Below the pieces are notes generated by a model, which worked only from the letters and a program-made list of their open reading frames with translations, did no database searches and was not told the origin of the DNA. A stretch of DNA of 64,000 nucleotides, taken from positions 210,623 to 274,622 of the forward strand of contig NZ_AUHJ01000005.1 of assembly GCF_000423125.1 (NCBI RefSeq), written 5' to 3'. The DNA is from Haliea salexigens DSM 19537 (GTDB taxonomy: Bacteria; Pseudomonadota; Gammaproteobacteria; Pseudomonadales; Halieaceae). Shown here piece by piece: positions 36,661 through 46,420 of the stretch. The position numbers were made by a program, and so were the translations under genes. Position 1 is the first letter of the stretch. Every line of letters starts with the position of its first letter.

Positions 36661-37611
36661 GTGCAGGTGAGCTTGGCTGACGCGACAGGCCCCGCCCACG
36701 GCGCATACGCCAGTCTCGATGCGCTGATTGCCCTGCGCTTCCCCGCGGCGCACCTCAGCCTTTCGCGGCGCACACGTGCGCTGGCCTCACTCACAGGCCC
36801 CAACAAGGCGAATTTCCGTGGCCGCGGGATCGATTTCGAGGAAGTCCGCAGCTACCAACCCGGAGACGACATTCGCACCATCGACTGGCGGGTGACCGCG
36901 CGCACCGGGAACGCCCATACCCGGGTGTTCCGTGAGGAGCGCGAGCGCCCCGTGCTGGTCGTCGTGGACCAGCGACAGCGATTGTTTTTCGGCTCGCAAT
37001 GCTGTTTCAAGTCGGTCCTCGCCGCCCATCTTGCGAGCCTGCTCGCCTGGAGTGCACTGGGCAACGGTGACCGTATCGGCGGCGTGGTTTTCAATGAAGC
37101 GGGGCATCAGGAAGTTCGCCCGCGTCGCAACCGCAAGACGGTGTTGGCACTGCTTTCGCAAATTGTCGAATTCAACGCGCGCCTGCCCGCTCACACAGAG
37201 AATACCGAGACACGCGGCCTGGCCGCCATGTTGGAGGCGCTGCGCCACATCGCACGACCAGGTACCAGCCTGTACCTGATCAGTGATTTCCACGACGCAG
37301 CTGATCCCGCCGTGCGCGAGCACCTGTTTCGATTGGCGCAGCACACCGAAATCACTGCCATCGCCTGCAGCGATCCACTGGAGACTACGCTGCCACCGCC
37401 GGGGCGTTACGCCGTTACCGACGGCACACGCCGCGCGGAACTGGTGACCCGGGACAGCACACTGCGCGACCGTTATGCCGCGCTGGCAGCACAGCGCGCT
37501 GCGGCATTGCACACTGAACTACAACGCCTGGGTATTCCGCTGTTACACGCCAGCACCGACCACTCACCTTTCCTGCTGCTGCAGCGCTATTTTGGGGAAC
37601 CACGCCAGTGA
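36661..37611 (+). CDS. DUF58 protein of the MoxR/Bat operon
   Basis: A 316-residue protein starting at GTG 36661 (4 bp after MoxR). The DUF58 core is visible: GRGIDFEEVRSYQPGDDIRTIDWRVTARTG, then FREERERPVLVVVDQRQRLFFGS. The motif DxR-x-IDW is typical. The vWA-like domain probably binds MoxR or the substrate complex. The next gene starts by a GTGA overlap at 37608. It has no membrane helices and is cytosolic. Confidence 0.9.
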   Translation: MQVSLADATGPAHGAYASLDALIALRFPAAHLSLSRRTRALASLTGPNKANFRGRGIDFEEVRSYQPGDDIRTIDWRVTARTGNAHTRVFREERERPVLVVVDQRQRLFFGSQCCFKSVLAAHLASLLAWSALGNGDRIGGVVFNEAGHQEVRPRRNRKTVLALLSQIVEFNARLPAHTENTETRGLAAMLEALRHIARPGTSLYLISDFHDAADPAVREHLFRLAQHTEITAIACSDPLETTLPPPGRYAVTDGTRRAELVTRDSTLRDRYAALAAQRAAALHTELQRLGIPLLHASTDHSPFLLLQRYFGEPRQ

Positions 37612-38090
37612 CGCCGCAGGACCCACTGGCAGCACTGCAGCCACTGCGCAGTCCGGACCCGGTCGCCTTTTGGCCACCGGCTCCGGGCTGGTGGATACTT
37701 GCCGCCCTCGGCTGCGCGGCGCTCGCCCTGCTCAGCTGGAGCCTGCTGCGGCGGTACCAACGCAACCGCTACCGGCGCCTGGCCAGAGCGCAGCTGCGGG
37801 CAATCGAGGCGGCATATCACACAGACGCATCCGTGACCGACACCTTGAGTGCTGTGAACATGCTGTTGAAAGGCGTGTGTCTGCAGGTGTATCCACGTCG
37901 TGAAGTGGCCGCGTTGAGCGGCACACGCTGGCTGCAATTCCTCAACGGGGAATTCGCTGTGGCAGACAGCAAGCAGCGCTTTCCCGAGGCTATCGCCAGG
38001 GCGCATGCACCCGATCCGGGGCCCATCGACATCCCTGACCTGCTCGCGTGTGCCGACACCTGGCTGCGTCGCCACCGGGGGCACGTATGA
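37608..38090 (+). CDS. DUF4381 membrane protein
   Basis: A 160-residue protein (GTG start overlapping the previous stop). The proline/Asp-rich N-terminus leads into one transmembrane helix (GWWILAALGCAALALLSWSLL), followed by a cytoplasmic helical domain with LRAIEAAY and ALSGTRWLQFLNG. It matches DUF4381, a constant member of MoxR-Bat operons. The exact role is unknown; it presumably anchors the complex at the membrane. Confidence 0.88.
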   Translation: MTPQDPLAALQPLRSPDPVAFWPPAPGWWILAALGCAALALLSWSLLRRYQRNRYRRLARAQLRAIEAAYHTDASVTDTLSAVNMLLKGVCLQVYPRREVAALSGTRWLQFLNGEFAVADSKQRFPEAIARAHAPDPGPIDIPDLLACADTWLRRHRGHV

Positions 38091-39115
38091 TTACCTGGCT
38101 CTGGCCCTGGGTGGGCCTGCTGTTGCCGCTGCCACTGCTGGTTCGACGCTGGTGGCCGCCTGCGCGCAACGAACTCACACCGCTGCGGGCACCCTTTTTC
38201 AATGACTGGCAAACGCTGGAACAGTCTGCCGATGGCGTCGCTGGCGGCGCCCGTTTCTCCACGCTGCTGCTTTGGCTGCTCTGGCTGTGCCTGCTGCTGG
38301 CCGCGGCGCGTCCGACCTGGATCGGCGAACCGGTGCAACTACCCGCCAGTGGTCGCGACCTGATGCTCGCGGTAGACATCTCCGGCAGCATGCGCGTGGA
38401 GGACATGCAGGTGGGCAACAACCTGGTGCGCCGCGTGGACGCCGTGAAGGCTGTGGGCGCTGAGTTTATCGAACGACGCCGCGGCGACCGGGTTGGCCTT
38501 ATCCTCTTCGGCAGTAATGCCTATGTGCAGTCTCCCCTGAGTTTTGATATCGCCACCGTCGAGCGTTTCCTGCGCGAGGCGCAAATAGGTTTTGCCGGAC
38601 AGGAAACCGCCATCGGTGACGCCATCGGGCTCGCGGTCAAACGCTTGCGTGAACGGCCCGCGGAAAGCCGGGTACTGGTCCTGCTCACCGATGGCCAGGA
38701 TACCGCCAGCAGCATCGATCCGCTGGACGCGGCGCGGCTTGCCCAGGGACTGGGTATACGCGTGTATACCATCGGTATCGGCGCAGACCAGCTTGCGGTA
38801 CCCGGTATTTTCGGATCGAGCTTCGGCAGCCGGCGAGTGAACCCATCCGCCGATCTCGATGAAGAGAGCCTGCAGGCCATCGCCGAAATGACCGGTGGAC
38901 GGTATTTTCGCGCTCGCGACCCGCAGGAGCTCGCGGGGATCTACCAGCTACTGGACGAACTGGAGCCGGTGTCCCTCGACGGCGCCACCTACCGGCCCAG
39001 GCAGGCACTGGGGCACTGGCCGCTGCTGCTGGCGTTGCTGATCAGCTTCTGGCTCGCGGCACAACACGGCGTGCAGTTACACCGCCAGCGCACCGACCCG
39101 GCGAGAACCCACTGA
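38087..39115 (+). CDS. batA: BatA-like VWA protein
   Basis: About 342 residues from ATG 38087 (ATGA overlap with DUF4381). An N-terminal transmembrane pair (FSTLLLWLLWLCLLLAAARP) precedes a von Willebrand factor A domain with a complete MIDAS metal site: DISGSM, TxIGDA and TDGQDT. A C-terminal helix (LLLALLISFWLAAQ) anchors it. BatA is a membrane protein of the aerotolerance/stress operon, acting with MoxR and BatB. Its 3' end overlaps BatB by a TGATG. Confidence 0.9.
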   Translation: MITWLWPWVGLLLPLPLLVRRWWPPARNELTPLRAPFFNDWQTLEQSADGVAGGARFSTLLLWLLWLCLLLAAARPTWIGEPVQLPASGRDLMLAVDISGSMRVEDMQVGNNLVRRVDAVKAVGAEFIERRRGDRVGLILFGSNAYVQSPLSFDIATVERFLREAQIGFAGQETAIGDAIGLAVKRLRERPAESRVLVLLTDGQDTASSIDPLDAARLAQGLGIRVYTIGIGADQLAVPGIFGSSFGSRRVNPSADLDEESLQAIAEMTGGRYFRARDPQELAGIYQLLDELEPVSLDGATYRPRQALGHWPLLLALLISFWLAAQHGVQLHRQRTDPARTH

Positions 39116-40941
39116 TGATTGAGCCTGAGGTATTCATTCATTTCATCCGGCCCGCCTGGCTGCTCTGGGGCCTGCCCGCCCTGCCCCTGGCGTGGCTGCT
39201 GTGGCGGCAGAGAGCTCTCGCGGGCGACTGGGGGCGGGTGATAGATGCGCACCTGCTGTCCCATCTTGCTCCTGCGGCACGCGGGGCGGGCCGCCGTCGC
39301 ATCGTCTGGCTGGCGCTCGTCGCGTGGCTACTCGCCGCGCTTGCAGCCGCTGGCCCCAGCCTGAAGAAGATACCACAGCCCGTAGAGCAGATTCAGGACG
39401 CACTGGTGCTGGTGCTTGACCTGTCCTACTCAATGAAGGCAGCAGACCAGGCTCCATCGCGCCTGGACCGGGCGCGGCAGAAGCTGCTGGACTTGCTGGC
39501 GGCGCGCGATGAAGGCCAGACCGGCCTGGTTGCCTATGCCGGGGACGCGCACGTGGTGACACCACTGACTGACGATACCGGGACGATCGCCAACCTGCTG
39601 CCCGCCCTGAATCCCGACATGATGCCGGTGGCGGGCAGCAATACGTCTGCCGCGATTGAGCTGGCGCTGGAGTTGTTGGCCTCCGCAGGCGTGAGTGACG
39701 GGCGCATTCTATTGCTGACTGATGGTGTGCCCGCAGCACAGAGTGAGCGTGTTCGAGCCCTGCTGAAAAACACCTCAGCCCACCTGGCAATACTCGGCCT
39801 GGGTACAGCCAACGGCGCACCCATGCCGCTGCCGCGTGGCGGTTTTGTACGCGATGACAGCGGCGCTATCGCGATGCCCGGGCTGGACGCGCCAGGCCTG
39901 AAGAGGCTGGCTGGCGCGACCGATGGCCTCTACCGCTCGTTGCAGGTCGATAACAGCGACCTCAGTGAACTCCTCGCTGCCGCGCCCAGCTCGCGCGAGA
40001 CTCGCAGCAGCGACGAGCGTAGCGCCGACACCTGGGAGGACCAGGGTTACTGGCTGATCCTTCTCCTGCTGCCCTTCGCCCTGGCCCTCTTTCGCCGCGG
40101 TTGGCTGCTGACTCTCGCGCCCTTGCTGCTTGTATTCCAGCCTGCCCCCACCCACGCGGCGGATTGGCAGGACCTCTGGCTGAACCCCAACCAACAGGGC
40201 CAGCGTGCTCTGGCCGAGGGCGATGCCGAACGCGCCGCTGAACTGTTTGAAGACCCGGCCTGGAAAGGTACTGCGGCCTACCAGAGTGGTGACTTCGAGC
40301 GCGCAGCAGCACTATTTGCCGAACCCGAAAGTGCCGACAGCTGGTACAACCGCGGCAACGCTCTGGCGCGCAGCGGTCAGCTCGATGCCGCCATCGAAGC
40401 TTACCGCAAGTCCCTGGAACTGGCGCCCGACCAGCCCGATGCCGCGGCCAATCTCGCCTTGCTGGAGTCGCTCAAGCAACAACAGGAGCAGGAGCAACAG
40501 CAGGGGGACTCCCAGGAGCAGAACGCGGGTGATTCACAGCCTCCGGAACAGGGCGGCGGCGACGCGTCGGACCCTTCGGAACCCGGTGAGAACACACCTG
40601 ATAGCGAAACACCGGAAGATCCAGGCAATGAACCGGCCGGCAAGCCACGCGACCCGGGCTACAACGAGGATTCGCAGGCAGGCGCGAATCCAGAGGAAGA
40701 AGAGGCACAAGCGGACGAGCCGGGGGACAACGAGGTGAATGAGCAGCCGGCAGCGCCCGGTACACTGGAGAATGTACCCGTGCCCGAGCTGTCCATGGAG
40801 GAAGCGGAGCGCAACCAGGCCATGGAGCAATGGCTGCGGCGGGTGCCCGATGATCCATCGGGTCTGCTGCGCGAAAAGTTCCGCTACGAGAGCCGCAAAC
40901 GCCAACAGGCACCGGAGAGAGGCAATGATGTTGAGTGGTAG
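39115..40941 (+). CDS. BatB-BatC fusion (VWA plus TPR)
   Basis: A 608-residue protein. The N-terminal half is a BatB-like membrane VWA protein (MIDAS DLSYSMKAAD; transmembrane runs near residues 10, 60 and 310). The second half is a TPR-containing BatC-like domain (ALAEGDAERAAELFED, AYQSGDFERAAALF, GNALARSGQLDAAIEAYRKSLEL) followed by a long Gln/Glu/Pro/Asp-rich, probably disordered tail. BatB and BatC are separate in many species, so this is a fused form. The last bases overlap BatD. Confidence 0.88.
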   Translation: MIEPEVFIHFIRPAWLLWGLPALPLAWLLWRQRALAGDWGRVIDAHLLSHLAPAARGAGRRRIVWLALVAWLLAALAAAGPSLKKIPQPVEQIQDALVLVLDLSYSMKAADQAPSRLDRARQKLLDLLAARDEGQTGLVAYAGDAHVVTPLTDDTGTIANLLPALNPDMMPVAGSNTSAAIELALELLASAGVSDGRILLLTDGVPAAQSERVRALLKNTSAHLAILGLGTANGAPMPLPRGGFVRDDSGAIAMPGLDAPGLKRLAGATDGLYRSLQVDNSDLSELLAAAPSSRETRSSDERSADTWEDQGYWLILLLLPFALALFRRGWLLTLAPLLLVFQPAPTHAADWQDLWLNPNQQGQRALAEGDAERAAELFEDPAWKGTAAYQSGDFERAAALFAEPESADSWYNRGNALARSGQLDAAIEAYRKSLELAPDQPDAAANLALLESLKQQQEQEQQQGDSQEQNAGDSQPPEQGGGDASDPSEPGENTPDSETPEDPGNEPAGKPRDPGYNEDSQAGANPEEEEAQADEPGDNEVNEQPAAPGTLENVPVPELSMEEAERNQAMEQWLRRVPDDPSGLLREKFRYESRKRQQAPERGNDVEW

Positions 40942-42610
40942 ACGCTTCTGGATACTGCTATTGGTGGTTTTCGCGGCGGCACGCAGCCAGGCAGCGCTGG
41001 AGGTGGCTGTCGACCGGCAGGAGGTGGCCCTGGGCGACAGCATCCGACTCGTCATCACTGCCACCGCAGATGAGGATCTCGACGCGCTGGACCTGCGCCG
41101 GCTGCTGGCAGATTTCGAAATACTGCAGCGCAGCGCCACCAGCAGCACCAGTATCGTCAACGGCCAGCGCAGCCAGACGCGACAGGTGTTGCTGGACTTG
41201 AGCCCCAGGCGAGAAGGCCTGCTGGCGATCCCCGGGCTGCGCATCGGCGCCTCTACCAGCGAGCCGGTCGCTGTCGAGGTCGGCCCGCCCCCCGCGCCAA
41301 CGGATGCCAATCAAACCGTTGTGGTGTCCGCTGAAGTGGATAGCCAGGAGGTCTACGTGCAGGGTCAGATTCTGTTGACGGTACGCATTCAACAGGCGAT
41401 CAACCTGGATTCCCGCAGCGTCAGTGAGTTACAGCTGGACAACGCCTATGTGCAGCCTCTGGAACAGAACTCCTTCCAGCGTACACAGGATGGCCGGCCC
41501 TGGTTGGTGCACGAAGTACGCTACGCCATTTTCCCAGAACAAAGCGGCACCCTGACCATTCCTCCGCAGGTGTTTACCGGCCGGGAGAGTAGCGGGCGTC
41601 GCAGCGTATTCGATTTCGGTTCAGGCGGCCGCCAGCTCCAGCGCCGCACCGAGCCACTGACAGTAAATGTATTGCCACGCCCGAGCGCATTTCCGGCCAA
41701 CGACACATGGCTTCCCGCCCGCGACCTTGTTCTCGAGGAGAGCTGGTCCAAGATACCGGATACCTTGCAGGCCGGTGAATCGGTGACGCGTACAATCACC
41801 CTGCGCGGGACCGGCTTGCAGGGAGCCCAGCTCCCGCCAATCACCTTTGAGGCGCAGGACGGCCTGCGTTACTACCCGGATCAACCCGCTGTCACCGATG
41901 CAGAAAGCGCTGCTGGCCTTGTTGGCCAACGCCGTGAGAGTGCCGCATTGGTCGCCAACCGGGCCGGCCGCTTTACCTTGCCGGAAATCCGGATTCCCTG
42001 GTGGGACGTCGCGCAGGACACCGTGCGCTACGCGGTGCTGCCCGCCCGTGATATCACCGTTGCGCCGGGCGCGTCGGCGACGGCGAGCCCGGCCGCCACG
42101 CAGACGGAATCTCCCGGCGCCACTGATGCCCTGCTCCCACTCGACCCTGCACCGAAGGGCCACAGCCGGCTATGGCAGTGGCTGACGGCGTTCTTTGCCG
42201 TGCTTTGGGTCGCCACCATCGCGCTGTTCTGGCGACGGCGCCCCGCCGTGCAAGCGACTCCGCCGAACGCCCCGCCGCGCAACAACAGCGAGGCGCGCGC
42301 CTTCAAGCAGCTGCAGGCCGCCTGCGCCAGCGACAGTGCTGCACCTGCGCGGGCCGCGTTGCTGCACTGGGCACAGGCCTACCTCGACATGCCCCGCCCC
42401 TTACGGGCGGATGAACTTGCCCGCCACCTCGGCGACGACAGTCTGTCGCAGGCAATCGCTGAACTGGACGCGGCACTCTACCGTTCAGGGAGCAGCCAGT
42501 GGCGCGGCGCCGCCCTCGCCTCTGCGGTTGCGGAGCTGCGTCGGCGCAAGGGCGGCAAACACGACAGCGCTGTGGATACGTTCGCCCTTTACCCCCCCAC
42601 CACGTCCTGA
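40925..42610 (+). CDS. batD: BatD-like membrane protein
   Basis: About 561 residues. The double ATG at 40925/40928 follows GAGAGG; both are plausible and the first is used. A signal peptide (LLLVVFAAARSQA) exposes the large N-terminal part, with repeated beta-sandwich segments (LEVAVDRQEVALGDSIRLVITATADED, TVVVSAEVDSQEVYVQGQILLTVRI). One transmembrane helix (LWQWLTAFFAVLWVATIALFW) leads to a cytoplasmic tail. BatD (oxygen-tolerance family) completes the aerotolerance operon. It overlaps the BatB/C gene by 17 bp. Confidence 0.88.
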   Translation: MMLSGRRFWILLLVVFAAARSQAALEVAVDRQEVALGDSIRLVITATADEDLDALDLRRLLADFEILQRSATSSTSIVNGQRSQTRQVLLDLSPRREGLLAIPGLRIGASTSEPVAVEVGPPPAPTDANQTVVVSAEVDSQEVYVQGQILLTVRIQQAINLDSRSVSELQLDNAYVQPLEQNSFQRTQDGRPWLVHEVRYAIFPEQSGTLTIPPQVFTGRESSGRRSVFDFGSGGRQLQRRTEPLTVNVLPRPSAFPANDTWLPARDLVLEESWSKIPDTLQAGESVTRTITLRGTGLQGAQLPPITFEAQDGLRYYPDQPAVTDAESAAGLVGQRRESAALVANRAGRFTLPEIRIPWWDVAQDTVRYAVLPARDITVAPGASATASPAATQTESPGATDALLPLDPAPKGHSRLWQWLTAFFAVLWVATIALFWRRRPAVQATPPNAPPRNNSEARAFKQLQAACASDSAAPARAALLHWAQAYLDMPRPLRADELARHLGDDSLSQAIAELDAALYRSGSSQWRGAALASAVAELRRRKGGKHDSAVDTFALYPPTTS

Positions 42611-42642
42611 GCCGTGCGCCGTGCGCTCGGCGCACGGTTCAG
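42607..42642. terminator. Bidirectional hairpin between convergent genes
   Basis: A 14-bp near-perfect inverted repeat (42607-42620 with 42629-42642, one G-T pair) with an 8-nt loop. It contains both the BatD stop (left arm) and the PepN stop (right arm). There is no long T tract, so it may work as a weak or protein-assisted bidirectional terminator. Confidence 0.5.
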
Positions 42643-45287
42643 TCGGCGAGCGCGCGCTCCAGCATCTCGTAGACATCCCGGGAAACCGTCGGCGTATCGA
42701 TCATGCCCTGCAAAATGCCACGCATCTGCTCTCCCCGACCACGGTAGTTACGCCAGCGGGTCAGCGGCACGAGCAGGCGGGCTGCCAGCTGCGGGTTGAG
42801 CGAGTCGATCTGCATGACCATGTCTGCCAGCAGGCGGTAACCGGCACCGTCAGCACGGTGAAACACCAGCGGGTTGGCGTTGGCAAAGGCTCCGATCAGT
42901 GCGCGCACCTTGTTGGGATTGCGCACATCAAACACCGGGTGCTGCAGCAGCTGTTGCACCTGCTCGAGTGTGCCGGGCGCGGGAATTGTGGCCTGCAGCT
43001 GCAACCACTTGTTCATCACCAGGGTTTCATGTTGCCAGTCTGCATGGAACTTTTGCAGCGCCGGGTCGCGGCGGGTGGCATCGCCGTGAAAAGCCAGTGC
43101 CTGCAACGCGGCCAGGCGATCGCTCATGTTGCTGGCGCCCGCGAACTGCGCCTCGGCCAACAGCAGTCCGTCTGCGCCAGCCAGGGCCAGGTAATCGAGG
43201 CACACATTACGCAGACGACGCGCCCCGATCTGGGCCGCATCCGGTGCGTACGGTGCGCTGTTTTCCAGGCGCAGGTAGCAGGCCTGCAAGGCATCGCGGT
43301 GAGTGGTGGCGATGCCGCTACGCACCGCTTTCCGGGCCGCGTGAATGGCATCCACATCTGCCCCGCCGTTCGCAGCCGCGAGATCTGCAAGATAGTTCTC
43401 GCCGGGGAGCGACAGCATTTCCGCGACCAGCGCAGGGTCCAGCTCGGTGTCGCGCAACAAGTCGCCACAGGCGGCCAGATACTCTGGGTCAAGCACCCCC
43501 TCTTCACCCGCTGCCTGCTGTGCCTGTATCTCGTTGATAACTCGCAAGGCGTACTGCTGCGCAGCGTCCCAGCGCAGGAAACCATCGTCTTCCCGACTCA
43601 TCAACGCACGCAGTTGCGCGCTCGTGTAATCGCAGGCCAGCCGCACGGGAGCCGAAAATCCGCGTAGCAATGCAGGTACGGGTGCTTCCGTGACGTGCTC
43701 AAAGACGAAGGTCTGCTCGGGCTCACTCAACACCAGAACACGGTGCGTCGCCGTCGAGACGTCGTCGTCAGTGTCCAGGCACAGGGGCAGGTTGCCTTTA
43801 CTACCCAGCAAACCCAATGCCACCGGTATAACCAGGGGTTCCTTCACCGCCTGTCCCGGCGTCGCCGGGCAGGACTGCCTCAGGGTAAGGAAAAAACGCT
43901 GTGCGTCCGCGTCGTACCTGCCCTCTGCCGACACCAGGGGCGTGCCCGCCTGCGAATACCAGCGACGGAACTGCTGCAAATCCACCCCGGAGGCCTCCTC
44001 CATCGCGCGCACAAAGTCCTCGCAGGTCACCGCCTGGCCATCATGGCGCTGAAAGTAAAGATCGGACCCCGCCCGGAAGCGCTCCTCTCCCAGCAGCGTA
44101 TGAATCATACGCACCACTTCCGCACCCTTTTCGTAAATGGTCACGGTATAGAAGTTGGAAATCTCGATGAACGATTCCGGGCGCACCGGGTGTGCCAGGG
44201 GGCCGGCGTCCTCGGCAAACTGCGCATTGCGCAGCACATTGACGTCTGCCACGCGCTTCACCGTGGGCGAGCCCATATCCGCGGAAAACTCGGCATCCCG
44301 GAACACGGTGAACCCCTCTTTCAGGCTGAGCTGGAACCAGTCGCGGCAGGTCACCCGGTTGCCGGACCAGTTGTGAAAGTATTCGTGGGCGACAATCGCC
44401 TGCACATTCTGGAACTCGGCATCCGTTGTGATCTCAGGGCTGCAGAGCACACAGGAACTGTTGAAAATATTCAGGCCCTTGTTTTCCATCGCACCCCCGT
44501 TGAAATCATCAACGGCCACAATATTGAAGACATCGAGGTCGTACTCCCGCCCGTACACCTCTTCGTCCCAGCGCATCGCCTGCTTGAGGGAGCGCATGGC
44601 GTGCCCACATTTGTCGAGGTCCTTCTCCTCGACATGAATATGCAGTGCCACTTCGCGGCCGCTGGCGGTCACGAAGGTATCGTCGACGCTGCGCAAGTCA
44701 CCCGCCACCAGGGCGAACAGGTAGGCGGGCTTGGGGAACGGATCATGCCAGCGAGCGCGATGGCGTCCGTTTTCCAGCGTTTCATATGCCAGTGGGTTGC
44801 CGTTGCTGAGCAGCACCGGATAGCGCGCCGCGTCTGCCTCCACGGTCACCTCGAACTCAGCCATGACATCCGGGCGATCGAGGTACCAGGTGATCTTGCG
44901 AAATCCCTCGGCCTCGCATTGGGTACAGAACAGGGTGCGTGACTTGTACAGCCCTTCCAGCGAAGTATTATTCTGCGGCAGGATGCGGCACTGCGACTGT
45001 AACCTGAACGAGTCTGGCACATCGGCAATCCGCAGGCCGGCATCGCTCAGCTCATACTCCTCCGCAGCCAGTGGCCGATCGTCAATTCCGATGCTTACCA
45101 GCTCCAGCTCCTGACCGTGTAACTCAAGCGCCTGCTTGCCAGCGCCCGCATTGCGACGCAGGTGCAGGCACGCTGTTACCAGCGCGTGATCCTCGTGCAG
45201 GTCGAAGGCGAGCTCGGTGCGCTCGATCAGAAAAGCAGGGGGCTGGTAATCACGCAGGTAAATAGCCCTGGGCTGTGCGTCTCGCAT
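42639..45287 (-). CDS. pepN: Aminopeptidase N
   Basis: An 882-residue M1 metallopeptidase of the E. coli PepN type. The zinc site is VAHEYFHNWSGNRVTCRDWFQLSLKEG (HEXXH plus downstream Glu, near residue 300). The substrate-recognition motif GGAMENKGLN is present. It removes N-terminal amino acids from peptides in the cytoplasm. The length equals E. coli PepN (870). It is followed by DUF2797 and YeaC in a minus-strand run. Confidence 0.96.
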   Translation of the reverse strand: MRDAQPRAIYLRDYQPPAFLIERTELAFDLHEDHALVTACLHLRRNAGAGKQALELHGQELELVSIGIDDRPLAAEEYELSDAGLRIADVPDSFRLQSQCRILPQNNTSLEGLYKSRTLFCTQCEAEGFRKITWYLDRPDVMAEFEVTVEADAARYPVLLSNGNPLAYETLENGRHRARWHDPFPKPAYLFALVAGDLRSVDDTFVTASGREVALHIHVEEKDLDKCGHAMRSLKQAMRWDEEVYGREYDLDVFNIVAVDDFNGGAMENKGLNIFNSSCVLCSPEITTDAEFQNVQAIVAHEYFHNWSGNRVTCRDWFQLSLKEGFTVFRDAEFSADMGSPTVKRVADVNVLRNAQFAEDAGPLAHPVRPESFIEISNFYTVTIYEKGAEVVRMIHTLLGEERFRAGSDLYFQRHDGQAVTCEDFVRAMEEASGVDLQQFRRWYSQAGTPLVSAEGRYDADAQRFFLTLRQSCPATPGQAVKEPLVIPVALGLLGSKGNLPLCLDTDDDVSTATHRVLVLSEPEQTFVFEHVTEAPVPALLRGFSAPVRLACDYTSAQLRALMSREDDGFLRWDAAQQYALRVINEIQAQQAAGEEGVLDPEYLAACGDLLRDTELDPALVAEMLSLPGENYLADLAAANGGADVDAIHAARKAVRSGIATTHRDALQACYLRLENSAPYAPDAAQIGARRLRNVCLDYLALAGADGLLLAEAQFAGASNMSDRLAALQALAFHGDATRRDPALQKFHADWQHETLVMNKWLQLQATIPAPGTLEQVQQLLQHPVFDVRNPNKVRALIGAFANANPLVFHRADGAGYRLLADMVMQIDSLNPQLAARLLVPLTRWRNYRGRGEQMRGILQGMIDTPTVSRDVYEMLERALAD

Positions 45288-45295
45288 GGTTGGCC

Positions 45296-46126
45296 TCAGT
45301 GTTCGGTGATAGCGACCTGGTAGCCGCCGAACTTGCGCAGGTTGATAACACCGGTATCGAATATCAGGTACTGACCCTTGATACCCTGCAGGGTGCCCGC
45401 CACCCGCGCAGTCTTGTCGAAATTGAACGAGGACACCTTGGCCGGGTAAGCCAGCACGGGGTACTCGATCAGCGTTTCCTCCGCCTCCAGCGGAGCGATA
45501 GCCTGCAAGCCATGGGCGGCCTGCAACCCCGCGATGCCGGGTTCACAGGCACTCATCAGGCGCTGGCGCTCGGACTCCAGGTCGGCGGGGTCCGCCGCCC
45601 CCTTGAGCATCGCCTGCCAGTTGGTCTTGTCCGCCACATGCCCCTTGAACAGGGTTTCCACCAGGCCGGATTGAAACCGACTGGCCACGCGAAAAATCGG
45701 CAAAGCCTGCGTCGCGCCCTGGTCCATCCAGCGCGTGGGTACCTGGCTGTGCCGCGTGATACCTACTTTCAGGCCGGAGGTGTTGGCCAGATAGACAATG
45801 TGGTCGATCATGCAATTGGCAAGGCCCCAGTCCGGCTCGCGGCAGGTGCCCTGCTCATAGTGGCATTTCTCCGGACTCATGATGCAGCTGTCACACTGCG
45901 CGAGGCGACGGAAGCACGGGTAACAATAGCCTTGGTTGAAGCTCTTGCTGGTGACCCGATCACAGTGAATGCAGTTGATTTGCCCGAGAAACTCCAGGGC
46001 GATGGACTGCCCCAGCAAGGCATTCAGGGGCACCCGCGTTTCACCGAGAACCAGGGTATAGGTCACGGGTTGATCCAGCTCCGTTGCCATTTTACGCAGG
46101 GCGCCGCGCGCCAGCTCCTGTCCCAT
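45296..46126 (-). CDS. DUF2797 protein
   Basis: A 276-residue soluble protein. The DUF2797 signatures INCIHCDRVTSKSFNQGYCYPCFRRLAQCDSCIMSPEKCHY are visible: eight cysteines and a histidine that probably bind zinc, followed by LKVGITRHSQVPTRWMDQGA. Function not established. It lies between PepN (8-bp gap) and YeaC (2 bp), so likely one operon. Confidence 0.9.
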   Translation of the reverse strand: MGQELARGALRKMATELDQPVTYTLVLGETRVPLNALLGQSIALEFLGQINCIHCDRVTSKSFNQGYCYPCFRRLAQCDSCIMSPEKCHYEQGTCREPDWGLANCMIDHIVYLANTSGLKVGITRHSQVPTRWMDQGATQALPIFRVASRFQSGLVETLFKGHVADKTNWQAMLKGAADPADLESERQRLMSACEPGIAGLQAAHGLQAIAPLEAEETLIEYPVLAYPAKVSSFNFDKTARVAGTLQGIKGQYLIFDTGVINLRKFGGYQVAITEH

Positions 46127-46128
46127 AC

Positions 46129-46392
46129 CTAGCTCCCCTCCGGCGTGTCGCGCCAGCGCAGCGGCTCAGGGTCGTCGCAGACATCCCCCGCTTTGCTGCC
46201 TTTGTCGATATAGCCAATACGTTGTTCAGGTGGCAAGTGCTGCTCACCCCAGGCGATAAGCGCTTGCATGGCATGGGCACGCTGCTCCGGCGTTACCGGG
46301 CGGCCATCCGGCCAGCGTCCCAGCTCCACCGAACGGCGCATGCTCTGGTAAATCTCCGGTGAAAGCTGCTTGATAATGTCCTGATAATTCAT
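46129..46392 (-). CDS. yeaC: DUF1315 (YeaC) protein
   Basis: An 87-residue protein from the ATG at 46392 (MNYQDIIKQLSPEIYQSMRRSVELGRWPDGRPVT). The YeaC/DUF1315 pattern is clear. It is a cytosolic small protein of unknown function; the gene is common upstream of DUF2797 in gammaproteobacteria. The 2-bp gap to DUF2797 indicates co-translation. Confidence 0.88.
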   Translation of the reverse strand: MNYQDIIKQLSPEIYQSMRRSVELGRWPDGRPVTPEQRAHAMQALIAWGEQHLPPEQRIGYIDKGSKAGDVCDDPEPLRWRDTPEGS

Positions 46393-46420
46393 GCGGTACC
46401 ACGCGAGGCAAAAACGGTAA

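Noticed and set aside
42195..43667. 490-codon plus-strand frame across the BatD/PepN junction
   Set aside because: It is overlapped by two well-supported genes and crosses their terminator hairpin.
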